Assembly (NCBI GenBank): GCA_024401365.1
Contig: JAKSLE010000003.1
Span: 124,001-188,000 of the forward strand
Direction of reading: 5' to 3'
Length of the DNA: 64,000 nt
Origin: Bacteroidales bacterium
Lineage (GTDB): Bacteria > Bacteroidota > Bacteroidia > Bacteroidales > Marinilabiliaceae
Shown here: piece after piece, positions 23,027-31,994 of the stretch
Layout of the letters: each line of letters begins with the position of its first letter
How positions within the stretch are numbered: the first letter of the stretch is position 1
Notes under the pieces: model-generated
The model's database searches: none
Told to the model about the DNA's origin: nothing
The model's input: the letters and a program-made list of their open reading frames with translations, nothing else
Position numbers and translations under genes: made by a program

Positions 23027-25693
23027 TCAGTCGTAAATAGTTGTGCTATAACCAGTAGCGCTCCACAGGTCGCCATGGAGAGAAAACTCCACCTGTATGG
23101 TAAACCTATATGTGATAGCGTTTTTAAGCTGTTTTTTAGCCTCTTGCAATTTGTCTTCGTAGATTACGACGGTGCCATTAGACACAGAATTAGAGTTGAC
23201 GGCAGCCAGTTCGACGCCCGTGTTGTTGTTTTCGTTGTCGGTCAATCCGATTCTAGTGTGATGAACTATGGCGTTTTTGGGTAAGACGAAGCTATACTTG
23301 AGAGCGTAAGCGTTGTTGGCCGTCTTATACTCCTTATCGATATTCAAAGAAAGGTGGATATCCTCTGGGATTTCGTCCTCGGGGTTGTGTTCATCCTCCA
23401 ACTTAAAGGAATAGAGTGAATTATCTATATCGTTGTAGATGACGCGGATCATTTGGCTCTCGTTGGCTGTATGCAACACTATTCGTCCCCTGTTATCGAT
23501 TTCGGTAGGGATTCCATAGCGGGTACACCCAGTAAGATTGATAAGATCTTTATTTGCAGACGGCGAAGAAGAGATATTGATTAATATATCACCACCTTCG
23601 CTTTCGAAGTCGGCCATCCAAACGTGGGTCTTAGAGCTATTAGAGCATCTTTTCATCACATTCTTACCATGATTGACCCACAAGAAGAGGTTTTTATAGT
23701 TAGATACCAACTTATCGTCGATTTTTTCGATAGACACCTTCTCTTTTGTAAGGGAAAGAGAGATACGGTATGTGCCCTCGGAATTGACTTTGAAATGGGT
23801 AGAGCTACCTACATTGTGAGCCGTTTCGCCAGGATAGTCCCCTGCGCCGAACTGTTCATCCCAAGAGTAGAAATCCCTAAGCATTTTGAATCCCGCATTA
23901 GTATCGAAGAAGTCGGAGAACTGCAAAGACGTAGAATCGACGATACACATAGGAACCATTCCATTACCGATGTTTTTGCCGTCGCTATTCACCCAAGAGC
24001 CGTCGCCTACTCCGTTACCTATCATATAGTACATACTAATCTTGCCCTTATTGGTAGCGGTAATAAGAGAATCGACAGGTAAACTATAATAATTCATAGC
24101 CTCGTCGAACTTATGGCCCAAGATAGAGCCACCCTTCCACTGCCACAAGTAATCGTTATCGCCGCCGAAGCAATTGAAACGGATGAGGTCGGTACGGCGT
24201 CGTCCCTCGAAGTAGAACTCCCTAGCCCACTCATCCAATATAGCGTAACCCATATTGTCTATAGAAGATATAGGGAGAGCGTTGGCGCGTTGGCGGACGA
24301 TGTTGATATTTTTAAGAGCCTCATTATCATTACCCAATCTCCATTCAGACTCTGCCAAGGTAAGGTAAGTTTCGGCCAGGCGGAAAAGAGGGAAATCTGT
24401 AGATGCTGTTTGAGGCAGATCGGTAATTTGTGCGGATGCGCTATTCAAGTTATTGAACTTTACGGTAGAGAAACCATAATAGAAAGCACGTCTTACGCGG
24501 CAGCTCAGTTGGCGGTTGAGCGATTGGAACAAAGCTCTATCATCGTGAGCCCACTCCACCATGGTAGGGTAGAGAGCCTCGAAAGGGATACTATCAGGCA
24601 AGAACTTTTCGATAAGATTAGCCCTTGCGCGGTTACCGGACCAAGGTTGGGTTACTCCCAGGTTGTTGATATTAGGGAGGAATTTAGTATCGTAATGATA
24701 AGTACTACAAATAAGGTACGTTGTTCCGTTCCAGTCGGAGATAGAGCGAGAATCGTATCTTATAGGGAATACTATTTCGCAACTAGAGCCATTGCTACCA
24801 TTATCGCCAGCGAACAACTGTTGGTATCCGCTCCAAGAAATGTTCATAGAAGAATTGTACAGAGGTATGGTAGACAACTTATAAGGTCCGCCAAGGATTT
24901 CGCGAGCGATATCAGCCGCTTTATCCCATTGAGGCACACCTATATACGTTGTGGCATTCAGGTAGAGGCGGTCGAGCAGCATCAGAGCGGCCGTTTTATT
25001 AGCTCTACCATAAGCCGAGTCGAAATCGGAAGTGCTCTTACCATCGGGCAAGAAAGGCAAAGACTCTATCAGTTCGTGCTCGATGAAACTATATAACTCC
25101 TCTTTAGGAGATATGTCTACGTTATTATCGGTATGGAATTTAAATATTGGTGCTTTACCGAAGAGATCCAAGAGGTAGTAATAGTTTAGAGCTCTCAAGA
25201 ATCTCATTTCGGCCTGTTTAGTTTCGGACTCCGAAGCAAATTTGTGGAGGTACTTATTACAAATCAATATTCCGCAAATCAATCTCATGTACATACCCTC
25301 GGCAGGCTTAAGATTGCCCGACACTCTATCCAGTTGGTTGATGTTGATCTGGTCTATACCCGAGTTATCCCATGCGCACATAGAGATATCGGTACACATA
25401 TCGTTGAGGGTAAAAAGTTGGCGAATGAAAGCAGAAGCCTCGGCGGAGACATACTTTATATTGCAATCGTGCCAAAAGGCAGAGCCCAGAACAGGGTCGT
25501 TGCTGGTAACGGCGAAATTATTATATGCCCGTTCGTAGAGGGTATCGGCGTTTTCGCTAGCCAAGGCAGGAGCGCAAAGGTTTGTTGCGTAGAACATCTG
25601 GCTTCTCTGCTCTGTACTATTATGAGAGCAAGCTACGAGTACAGAACAAAGCAATATAAAAAGTGTTGCTATATGTGCCAGTGTTTTTGTCAT
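23027..25693 (-). CDS. Orphan SusD/RagB-like glycan-binding lipoprotein with extra C-terminal domain
   Basis: An 888-residue outer-membrane lipoprotein (signal peptide with Cys22 in VLVACS). The first about 560 residues are SusD-like: helical TPR-type segments such as AEMRFLRALNYYYLLDLFGKAP, and the C-terminal SusD portion FRLAETYLTLAESEWRLGN, EWAREFYFEGRRRTDLIRF. Usual SusD proteins have 500-600 residues. The remaining about 300 residues look like beta-sandwich domains similar to SusE/SusF surface glycan-binding proteins. SusD normally partners with a SusC TonB transporter encoded next to it; none is adjacent here. The neighbours are xylanase and alpha-xylosidase genes, suggesting a hemicellulose ligand (inference). 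Confidence 0.82.
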   Translation of the reverse strand: MTKTLAHIATLFILLCSVLVACSHNSTEQRSQMFYATNLCAPALASENADTLYERAYNNFAVTSNDPVLGSAFWHDCNIKYVSAEASAFIRQLFTLNDMCTDISMCAWDNSGIDQININQLDRVSGNLKPAEGMYMRLICGILICNKYLHKFASESETKQAEMRFLRALNYYYLLDLFGKAPIFKFHTDNNVDISPKEELYSFIEHELIESLPFLPDGKSTSDFDSAYGRANKTAALMLLDRLYLNATTYIGVPQWDKAADIAREILGGPYKLSTIPLYNSSMNISWSGYQQLFAGDNGSNGSSCEIVFPIRYDSRSISDWNGTTYLICSTYHYDTKFLPNINNLGVTQPWSGNRARANLIEKFLPDSIPFEALYPTMVEWAHDDRALFQSLNRQLSCRVRRAFYYGFSTVKFNNLNSASAQITDLPQTASTDFPLFRLAETYLTLAESEWRLGNDNEALKNINIVRQRANALPISSIDNMGYAILDEWAREFYFEGRRRTDLIRFNCFGGDNDYLWQWKGGSILGHKFDEAMNYYSLPVDSLITATNKGKISMYYMIGNGVGDGSWVNSDGKNIGNGMVPMCIVDSTSLQFSDFFDTNAGFKMLRDFYSWDEQFGAGDYPGETAHNVGSSTHFKVNSEGTYRISLSLTKEKVSIEKIDDKLVSNYKNLFLWVNHGKNVMKRCSNSSKTHVWMADFESEGGDILINISSSPSANKDLINLTGCTRYGIPTEIDNRGRIVLHTANESQMIRVIYNDIDNSLYSFKLEDEHNPEDEIPEDIHLSLNIDKEYKTANNAYALKYSFVLPKNAIVHHTRIGLTDNENNNTGVELAAVNSNSVSNGTVVIYEDKLQEAKKQLKNAITYRFTIQVEFSLHGDLWSATGYSTTIYD

Positions 25694-25817
25694 GTTTGAT
25701 TAACAATAATTTAATAAGTATACGTAGCTGCGTTAAAAAGTGTTGCACTTTTACCTCTAGTTTAATAGTCAAGAAAGGTAAAAAGAAGGTAGAATAAAAG
25801 TATATGTCTGTGTCCTT

Positions 25818-25857
25818 TCTGCATATATAGAAGTATAAGGTTGCTCGCAAATTTTTT
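25818..25857. repeat. 11-bp phased array ending in GTTGCTCGCAA plus T-tract (copy 3)
   Basis: On the + strand TCTGCATATAT and AGAAGTATAAG (25818-25839) lead into GTTGCTCGCAA (25840-25850), then A and six T residues. Weaker 11-base periodicity of TAC or CAC cores continues leftward to about 25785. It sits about 145 bases upstream of the SusD-like gene, in the divergent gap with GH31. Apart from this element and the GH31 -7 box, I see nothing else in this 293-base gap. Confidence 0.68.
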
Positions 25858-25936
25858 ATTTAGAGCAAAGGGTAGGTAGGGAGAATTTCGGTATACATTA
25901 TTGGATTAGTCATGTTAATATATATTCAAAAATGAT

Positions 25937-25944
25937 TATATTTG
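25937..25944 (+). promoter_or_regulatory. -7 box of the GH31 gene
   Basis: TATATTTG is a perfect TANNTTTG box, 42 bases upstream of the GH31 start. The -33 region is not clear. Confidence 0.45.
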
Positions 25945-25986
25945 CTCCCTATAACAACCAAACATCAAGCAAATATTTAGTCGATT

Positions 25987-28860
25987 ATGTCAAATAACCT
26001 TATTACTGTTCGTGCTTGGGTTGTTGGCCTATTTGTGGGTTTAGCAACACTATCATCATGCACTAAGCGTGGTGTGGAGCAGGACAATCGTGGTATAGTT
26101 GCCACACTATCAAAGGAGAAGGTACGCATTGAGGTACTAGCTCCAGACATTGTGCATGTAAGTGCGGTGCCAGTAGGTTCGAAATTTTCAACCGTTCCAA
26201 GTCTTATTGCGGTAGAGCAGAAATACGATGTGCCATTTGATGTTGAAGATGGGGAAAGGCAAGTAGTCATCAAGACATCGGAGTTGGCGGTCACATTGAA
26301 CAAAGAGACAGGGAAAGTATCGTATGCAGACAAATCGGGCAATCAGATAATTTCGGAAAATGAGCGTACATATTCGCCAATAGAGGTAGAAGGTACGAAA
26401 GCATATACTGTTCGTCAGGTTTGGGACACACCAGAAGACGAAGCGCTATATGGACTTGGTCAGCATCAAGCAGACGAGTGGAATTATAAGGGGCGCAATG
26501 AAGATTTGTTTCAGTACAACACCAAGGTATCTGTACCGATCATAGTATCGAGCAAGAACTATGCTATACTCTGGGACAACTATTCGTACAGTAAGTTTGG
26601 TGATCCACGAGAGTACCAGCAGTTGGGCAAGGTATTCAAGCTTTATGACAAAGAAGGTGTTGAAGGCGCGTTGACAGGTACCTATAAGCCAGCGCAAGGA
26701 GAGACGCTTATCCGCAGAGAAGACTCGTTGTATTTTGAGTATCTTGATCGTGCGAAGCACCTTGACAAGGTAGTGAATACGCCAGAAGAGTTCCAATACT
26801 TTGGGTCGAATGTTCTTTTTGAGGGAGAGATAGAGCCATCGGAGTCGGGGCTCTTCCGCTTCAACCTCTACTATGCCGGATATATGAAGATATATATAGA
26901 CAACCAGTTGGTAGTACCAGAGCGTTGGAGGACGGCATGGAATCCTAATTCCTACAAATTTGCTGTAAATCTTGAGGCCAACAAGAGAGTTCCTCTACGT
27001 ATAGAGTGGTTGCCAGATGGTTATGTATCATACTGTGGTTTGCGAGTACTCTCTCCAGTAGAAGAGAAGCAGCAGAACAAGGTATCGTTCTGGAGTGAGA
27101 TGGCAGATGCTGTAGACTACTATTTTATCAAGGGTGAGAATGCTGATGACGTAGTATCGGGATATCGTCAGGTAACAGGCAAGGCCACTATTATGCCAAA
27201 GTGGGCTATGGGCTACTGGCAAAGTCGCGAGAGATACAAGACGCAAGCCGAGCTTCTTGACGTATTGCATGAGTTCCGTCAGCGTCAGATTCCTATTGAC
27301 AATATAGTACAAGACTGGAGTTACTGGGAAGAAGACCAGTGGGGTTCGCACGAGTTTGACAAGCAGAGATTCCCAGATGCCAAGGCTATGGTAGATGAGA
27401 TTCACAATCAGAATGCGCGTATTATGATTTCTGTATGGCCTAAGTTCTATGCCAACACAGAGCACTATAAAGAGTTTGACAAGAATGGCTGGATGTATCA
27501 GCAAGCCATTACGGACTCCATTAAGGACTGGATTGGTCCTGGTTACCTTGGTTCGTTCTATGACGCTTATGCTCCTGGTGCGCGTAAGTTGTTCTGGGAT
27601 CAGGTAAATGAGCATCTCTATTCATTAGGCTTTGATGCTTGGTGGGTAGATGCCTCAGAGCCAAATGTACGAGACTGTACAGATCTTGAGTATCGCAAGG
27701 CTCTTTGTGGGCCTACCTATTATGGTCCATCTGCGAAATACTTCAATGCATACGGTTTGATGCAAGGTCTTGGTTTCTATGAAGGACAGCGTTCGACCAA
27801 TCCAGATGAGCGCGTATATCTATTGACCCGTTCAGGCTTTGCTGGTCAGCAGAGGAATGCTACATCCACATGGTCGGGAGACATTGCTACCCGTTGGGAA
27901 GACATGCGAGCACAAGTTACGGCAGGTTTGAACTTTGCCATTTCCGGTGTTCCATATTGGACGATGGATATTGGCGGATTCTGTGTTGAGTCGCGATATG
28001 AGAAGGCGCAGCATATTTTTGATGCTACAGGCAAAGAGAATGAAGACCTCAAGGAGTGGCGTGAGTTGAATGCCCGTTGGTTCCAGTTTGGTGCATTCTG
28101 TCCTCTTTACCGTGCACATGGACAGTTCCCGCTCAGAGAGCCTTGGAACATTGCTCCAGCGAAGCATCCTGCATATGAGTCGATAGTATACTATACCAAG
28201 CTTAGGTATCAGCTTATGCCATATATTTATACTATGGCTGGAGCTACATATCACAAGGACTACACTATGATGCGTCCTCTTGTGATGGACTTTGGAGCTG
28301 ATAAGAATGCTCTCAATGTACCATATCAGTATATGTTTGGTAATGCGCTTATGGTTTGTCCTGTTACTTCGTACAACACGAGGAGCCTTGACGTTTATTT
28401 CCCAGCAGGAGCTAAATGGTATGACTTCTATACAGGCAAGGCAGTCAGTGATGGTGGCGAGAAGCTCAACGTAGCAGCTCCATACGACAGGATGCCACTA
28501 TTTGCTAGAAGCGGTCAGATTATTCCTATGGGTCCAGTAATGCAGTGGTCGAGCGAGAAGAAGGCAGACAACCTCACACTTATGGTATTTGCGGGTCAGG
28601 ATGCTGATTATGAGCTCTATGAAGACGAGGATACCAACTACAACTATGAGAAGGGAGCCTTTGCGACTATTGCCATGCATTATGACGATGCGAGCAAGAC
28701 CCTTACTATAGCAGACCGCAGTGGTAAGTTTGAGGGTATGCTTGAGAATCGTTCATTCAATGTTGTTTTGGTAGACGGTTCCAACCAGTACAAAGATTTC
28801 AATAGCCTTAAGGGTGTTAGTGTAGAGTACACTGGCGTAAAAGTTGAGGTTAACCTATAA
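25987..28860 (+). CDS. GH31 alpha-xylosidase-type lipoprotein with PA14 domain
   Basis: A glycoside hydrolase family 31 enzyme of 957 residues, most like alpha-xylosidases that remove xylose from xyloglucan oligosaccharides. The signal ends at a lipobox (LSSC, Cys25). A GH31 N-terminal beta-domain is interrupted at about residues 220-370 by a PA14-like insert (segments FEGEIEPSESGLFRFNLYY and YMKIYIDNQLV). The catalytic nucleophile is Asp555 in WWVDASEPN and the acid/base is Asp632 in TWSGDIATRW. A PA14 insert is typical of Bacteroidetes xyloglucan-type alpha-xylosidases. Substrate specificity is inferred. The next gene starts 3 bases after the stop. Confidence 0.93.
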   Translation: MSNNLITVRAWVVGLFVGLATLSSCTKRGVEQDNRGIVATLSKEKVRIEVLAPDIVHVSAVPVGSKFSTVPSLIAVEQKYDVPFDVEDGERQVVIKTSELAVTLNKETGKVSYADKSGNQIISENERTYSPIEVEGTKAYTVRQVWDTPEDEALYGLGQHQADEWNYKGRNEDLFQYNTKVSVPIIVSSKNYAILWDNYSYSKFGDPREYQQLGKVFKLYDKEGVEGALTGTYKPAQGETLIRREDSLYFEYLDRAKHLDKVVNTPEEFQYFGSNVLFEGEIEPSESGLFRFNLYYAGYMKIYIDNQLVVPERWRTAWNPNSYKFAVNLEANKRVPLRIEWLPDGYVSYCGLRVLSPVEEKQQNKVSFWSEMADAVDYYFIKGENADDVVSGYRQVTGKATIMPKWAMGYWQSRERYKTQAELLDVLHEFRQRQIPIDNIVQDWSYWEEDQWGSHEFDKQRFPDAKAMVDEIHNQNARIMISVWPKFYANTEHYKEFDKNGWMYQQAITDSIKDWIGPGYLGSFYDAYAPGARKLFWDQVNEHLYSLGFDAWWVDASEPNVRDCTDLEYRKALCGPTYYGPSAKYFNAYGLMQGLGFYEGQRSTNPDERVYLLTRSGFAGQQRNATSTWSGDIATRWEDMRAQVTAGLNFAISGVPYWTMDIGGFCVESRYEKAQHIFDATGKENEDLKEWRELNARWFQFGAFCPLYRAHGQFPLREPWNIAPAKHPAYESIVYYTKLRYQLMPYIYTMAGATYHKDYTMMRPLVMDFGADKNALNVPYQYMFGNALMVCPVTSYNTRSLDVYFPAGAKWYDFYTGKAVSDGGEKLNVAAPYDRMPLFARSGQIIPMGPVMQWSSEKKADNLTLMVFAGQDADYELYEDEDTNYNYEKGAFATIAMHYDDASKTLTIADRSGKFEGMLENRSFNVVLVDGSNQYKDFNSLKGVSVEYTGVKVEVNL

Positions 28861-28863
28861 AAT

Positions 28864-30672
28864 ATGAGAATCCTTCAACATATAACAATGTTTGTAGCCA
28901 TCGCATCGATGGCTACAACTCTTTTTGCTCAGAAGGTCGCATTTGACAAAGACGAGTTTGATTATGTATTCAGCAAGAATTCCAGAGTAAATAATCTATA
29001 CACACCGCGTGAAGACTACCTCACGCTGTATGTGAACTATAAGTTGAAGGTACAAGAAGCGCGAGCTATAGGGTTAGACACCCTCAGTTCGTATAAGAAA
29101 GAATGTCTTGCCTACAAGAAAGAGCTGATAGCCCCATTTTGGGTAGACTCGGCAGCCATAGAGAGCTATAAGCGCACTATAGGTGAGCGTATAAACAAGC
29201 GTATACATGCCTCGCACGTTTTAGTTCCCGTGGCACCTGATGCCTCGCCTGAAGATACTTTGCTTGCCTATAATAAGATATCTTCGATAAGAGACTCCCT
29301 AGTCAAGATAGGCGGCCCACATAAGGTAAACAGGAGAAATTCGGGAAGCATAGTTGGAGGTGTGATAGAAGAAGACCTTGGGTATTTCACTACATTAAGC
29401 ATGGTAGCTCCATTTGAAGAAGCTGCATATGCTACCCCTGTAGGACAGTACTCCTCGGTACTCCGCACGCAATTTGGCTATCATATCATGTATATCCATG
29501 ATGTAAAACCATCGAAGCAGATATTGGTGGCCCACATAATGAAGATGTATTCAGACTCCATAAGATTTGCGACGACAGAAGCGTTAGCGATTATGGATAC
29601 AGTTATGATGAAGCTCCGCAAGGGTGATGCTTTTGAGGATCTAGCCAAGCAATATTCAGACGACCAGCAGTCGGCTATCAATGGAGGGCAGATGCCATGG
29701 CTATATGAAGATACGAATATACCAGGCTTCATGCAGGCGGCACTACAGTTGAAGAACAAAGGAGATTTATCGGGAGTGGTAACATCGCCATTTGGTCTCC
29801 ACATTATAAAGCTACTTGATGAGAGGAGCACTATTCCAGACGACATGATGAATCGTCTATACCGCGAATTATTGAACAAAGACAAGGTCAGAGCACTTAG
29901 TTGTTCCGCCATAGCATCAAGGATGTCCAAGAAGATGAAGGCCAAGGTTAATGCCAACGCTTTCAACGAGTTGATGGAGATAGTACTATCCACGCAGACG
30001 GACAGCCTCAAGCAGGTCAAGATAGATGCTATAGCGCAACCATTGCTTTATATAGATAAGAAAAATGTGATGGCCAAAGATGTGGATATAGACCCATCTA
30101 TACTCAGCAATCAGACGCCATCGGAGTACAAAGAAGCGTTGATAGAGCATATACTCTGTGACATGTACGAAGAGCAATTGCCAAGTGAGAACAAGCAATA
30201 TAAGTACACATTGGCAGAGTATTACGATGGTCCCCTTGTGTATGAGATGAATATCCAACAAGTTTGGCAAAAGCAGCCATCGGACAGTATTGTGATATCG
30301 CAATTGTACGCCTCTAATCCTGCTCGCTATTCCAAAGGCGGTAAATTTTCGGGACGCATATATGTGTGTGACAACTCCCGTGATGCTGACAAGGTGCGCA
30401 AGGCAGTAGAGAGAGGGAAGGACGTAGACAAGAAGTTGTATGTTGAACTTATTGAAGGCGACCAGCAGCAAGGCGAGCTATATGATGATTATCTGTGGCC
30501 ATTTGTAAAATCGGGCTGTATTGTTATTGATGGGCAATATACAGAAGGGCAGCGCCTTGATATTGAACTTGCCAAGCAGATGTTGCAGGCAGACCTGATA
30601 GCATATAGGGAGAGAGAATTTGCGCAGAAACTACGTAAGAAATACAAGGTTGAGAGCAATCCCAAGTTGTAA
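28864..30672 (+). CDS. Periplasmic parvulin-type peptidyl-prolyl isomerase with two PpiC domains
   Basis: A 602-residue SurA-like foldase. It has a signal peptide (cleavage near LFAQ, residue 22) and two consecutive parvulin domains. The first is at about residues 115-220 (RIHASHVLV ... GYFTTLSMVAPFEEAAY ... GYHIMYIHD). The second is at about 225-325 (ILVAHIMKM ... GGQMPWLYEDTNIPGFMQAAL ... FGLHIIKLLDE). A C-terminal domain of unknown type follows. It probably helps fold outer-membrane proteins. The 3-base gap after GH31 implies one transcript, an unusual pairing of hydrolase and foldase. Confidence 0.9.
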   Translation: MRILQHITMFVAIASMATTLFAQKVAFDKDEFDYVFSKNSRVNNLYTPREDYLTLYVNYKLKVQEARAIGLDTLSSYKKECLAYKKELIAPFWVDSAAIESYKRTIGERINKRIHASHVLVPVAPDASPEDTLLAYNKISSIRDSLVKIGGPHKVNRRNSGSIVGGVIEEDLGYFTTLSMVAPFEEAAYATPVGQYSSVLRTQFGYHIMYIHDVKPSKQILVAHIMKMYSDSIRFATTEALAIMDTVMMKLRKGDAFEDLAKQYSDDQQSAINGGQMPWLYEDTNIPGFMQAALQLKNKGDLSGVVTSPFGLHIIKLLDERSTIPDDMMNRLYRELLNKDKVRALSCSAIASRMSKKMKAKVNANAFNELMEIVLSTQTDSLKQVKIDAIAQPLLYIDKKNVMAKDVDIDPSILSNQTPSEYKEALIEHILCDMYEEQLPSENKQYKYTLAEYYDGPLVYEMNIQQVWQKQPSDSIVISQLYASNPARYSKGGKFSGRIYVCDNSRDADKVRKAVERGKDVDKKLYVELIEGDQQQGELYDDYLWPFVKSGCIVIDGQYTEGQRLDIELAKQMLQADLIAYREREFAQKLRKKYKVESNPKL

Positions 30673-30704
30673 ATAAGGGATACAGAAAAATTGATGGGGA
30701 AGGT

Positions 30705-31994
30705 ATGAGCGTTGTTACGGGTAATATAGAGCCACGAATATGTGTATGCTGTCTAGGGTATGTTGGGTTACCCTTGGCGCGACTTTTTGCCCAGAAGTAC
30801 CAAACTATAGGGTTTGATACCAACGAAAAACGTGTAGAAAAGATAATGCAAGGGGTAGATGACAACAAAGAGTTGTCGTCCGAGCAACTAAGTTCCGTTA
30901 TATCCAACAAATATTTGACCTGTACGTCGGATATTGAGGCTATAAAAGGAGCCAATACCTATATTATAGCAGCCCCCACGCCAGTCAATAAAGACAACAC
31001 CCCTGATTTAGAGCCATTATTAGAAGCTACGAGGACCGTAGGCAAGGTACTCTCGAAGGGAGACGTTGTGATTTACGAGTCGACGGTATATCCAGGAGTT
31101 ACTGAAGAAGAGTGTGTTCCGATATTAGAAGAAGTCAGTACGCTCAAATATAATGAAGACTTTTTTGTAGGATACAGTCCCGAGAGGATCAATCCAGGGG
31201 ACAAAGAGCATACGGTTGAGACCATTTGCAAAGTCACCAGCGGATCTACGCCCGAGACAGCCGACTATGTTGACGCGCTTTACAAGAGTGTAGTAGTGGG
31301 AGGGACGCATAAAGCCCCATCGATAAGGGTAGCAGAAGCCTCGAAGATTATAGAAAATGCGCAGCGAGACGTCAACATAGCCTTTATGAACGAGTTGGCT
31401 AAGATATTCAATGCCATGGATATAGACACTCAAGACGTGATAGAAGCAGCTGCCACCAAATGGAATTTTATCAAGATGACTCCAGGGTTAGTTGGTGGTC
31501 ACTGCATATCCGTTGACCCCTACTATCTCATACAAAAGGCGCAAGTATACGGTGTGATGCCCCATATAATGCAAGCCTCGCGAAGGCTCAATGAGAGTAT
31601 GGGTAACTATGTTGCACAGCGAGTTATTACGTTGATGAACAGGAGAGGTATACTTGTGAGGGGAGCCAAGATATTACTATTAGGAATCACATTCAAAGAA
31701 AACTGTCCTGACATACGAAATACAAAGGTAGTAGATATCTACAGTGCGCTGAAAGAGTATACAGACGACATCTGCATATATGATCCATGGGCCAATGAGG
31801 CCGAAGTGATGAAAGTTTATGGTATAAAGATAGAAAAACGCCTCCCCGAAGGAGAGGCGTTTGATGCCATTGTACATGCGGTGTCGCACAAAGAATTCCA
31901 GTCGCTAGACTATGCTAGCTTAAGGCGACAAAGTTGTATCCTATATGATGTCAAGGGTACATTGCCACGAGGAATTATTGATGGGAGGTTGTAG
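30705..31994 (+). CDS. UDP-sugar 6-dehydrogenase (TviB/WbpA-like)
   Basis: An NAD-dependent nucleotide-sugar dehydrogenase of 429 residues. It oxidises C6 of a UDP-hexose or UDP-HexNAc to the uronic acid. It has an N-terminal Rossmann fold (CLGYVGLPLARLFAQ), then EASKIIENAQRDVNIAFMNELA, the catalytic Cys267 in GGHCISVDPYYL, and the C-terminal domain with GITFKENCPDIRNTK. The ENCPD pattern points to the UDP-GlcNAc/GalNAc dehydrogenase (TviB/WbpA) group rather than UDP-glucose dehydrogenase. No capsule or O-antigen cluster surrounds it. The last 20 bases overlap the end of the convergent ABC gene. Confidence 0.88.
   Translation: MSVVTGNIEPRICVCCLGYVGLPLARLFAQKYQTIGFDTNEKRVEKIMQGVDDNKELSSEQLSSVISNKYLTCTSDIEAIKGANTYIIAAPTPVNKDNTPDLEPLLEATRTVGKVLSKGDVVIYESTVYPGVTEEECVPILEEVSTLKYNEDFFVGYSPERINPGDKEHTVETICKVTSGSTPETADYVDALYKSVVVGGTHKAPSIRVAEASKIIENAQRDVNIAFMNELAKIFNAMDIDTQDVIEAAATKWNFIKMTPGLVGGHCISVDPYYLIQKAQVYGVMPHIMQASRRLNESMGNYVAQRVITLMNRRGILVRGAKILLLGITFKENCPDIRNTKVVDIYSALKEYTDDICIYDPWANEAEVMKVYGIKIEKRLPEGEAFDAIVHAVSHKEFQSLDYASLRRQSCILYDVKGTLPRGIIDGRL

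Noticed and set aside
24113-25096. Long + strand frame of 327 codons
   Set aside because: Antisense to the SusD-like gene, with no recognisable motif or start context.
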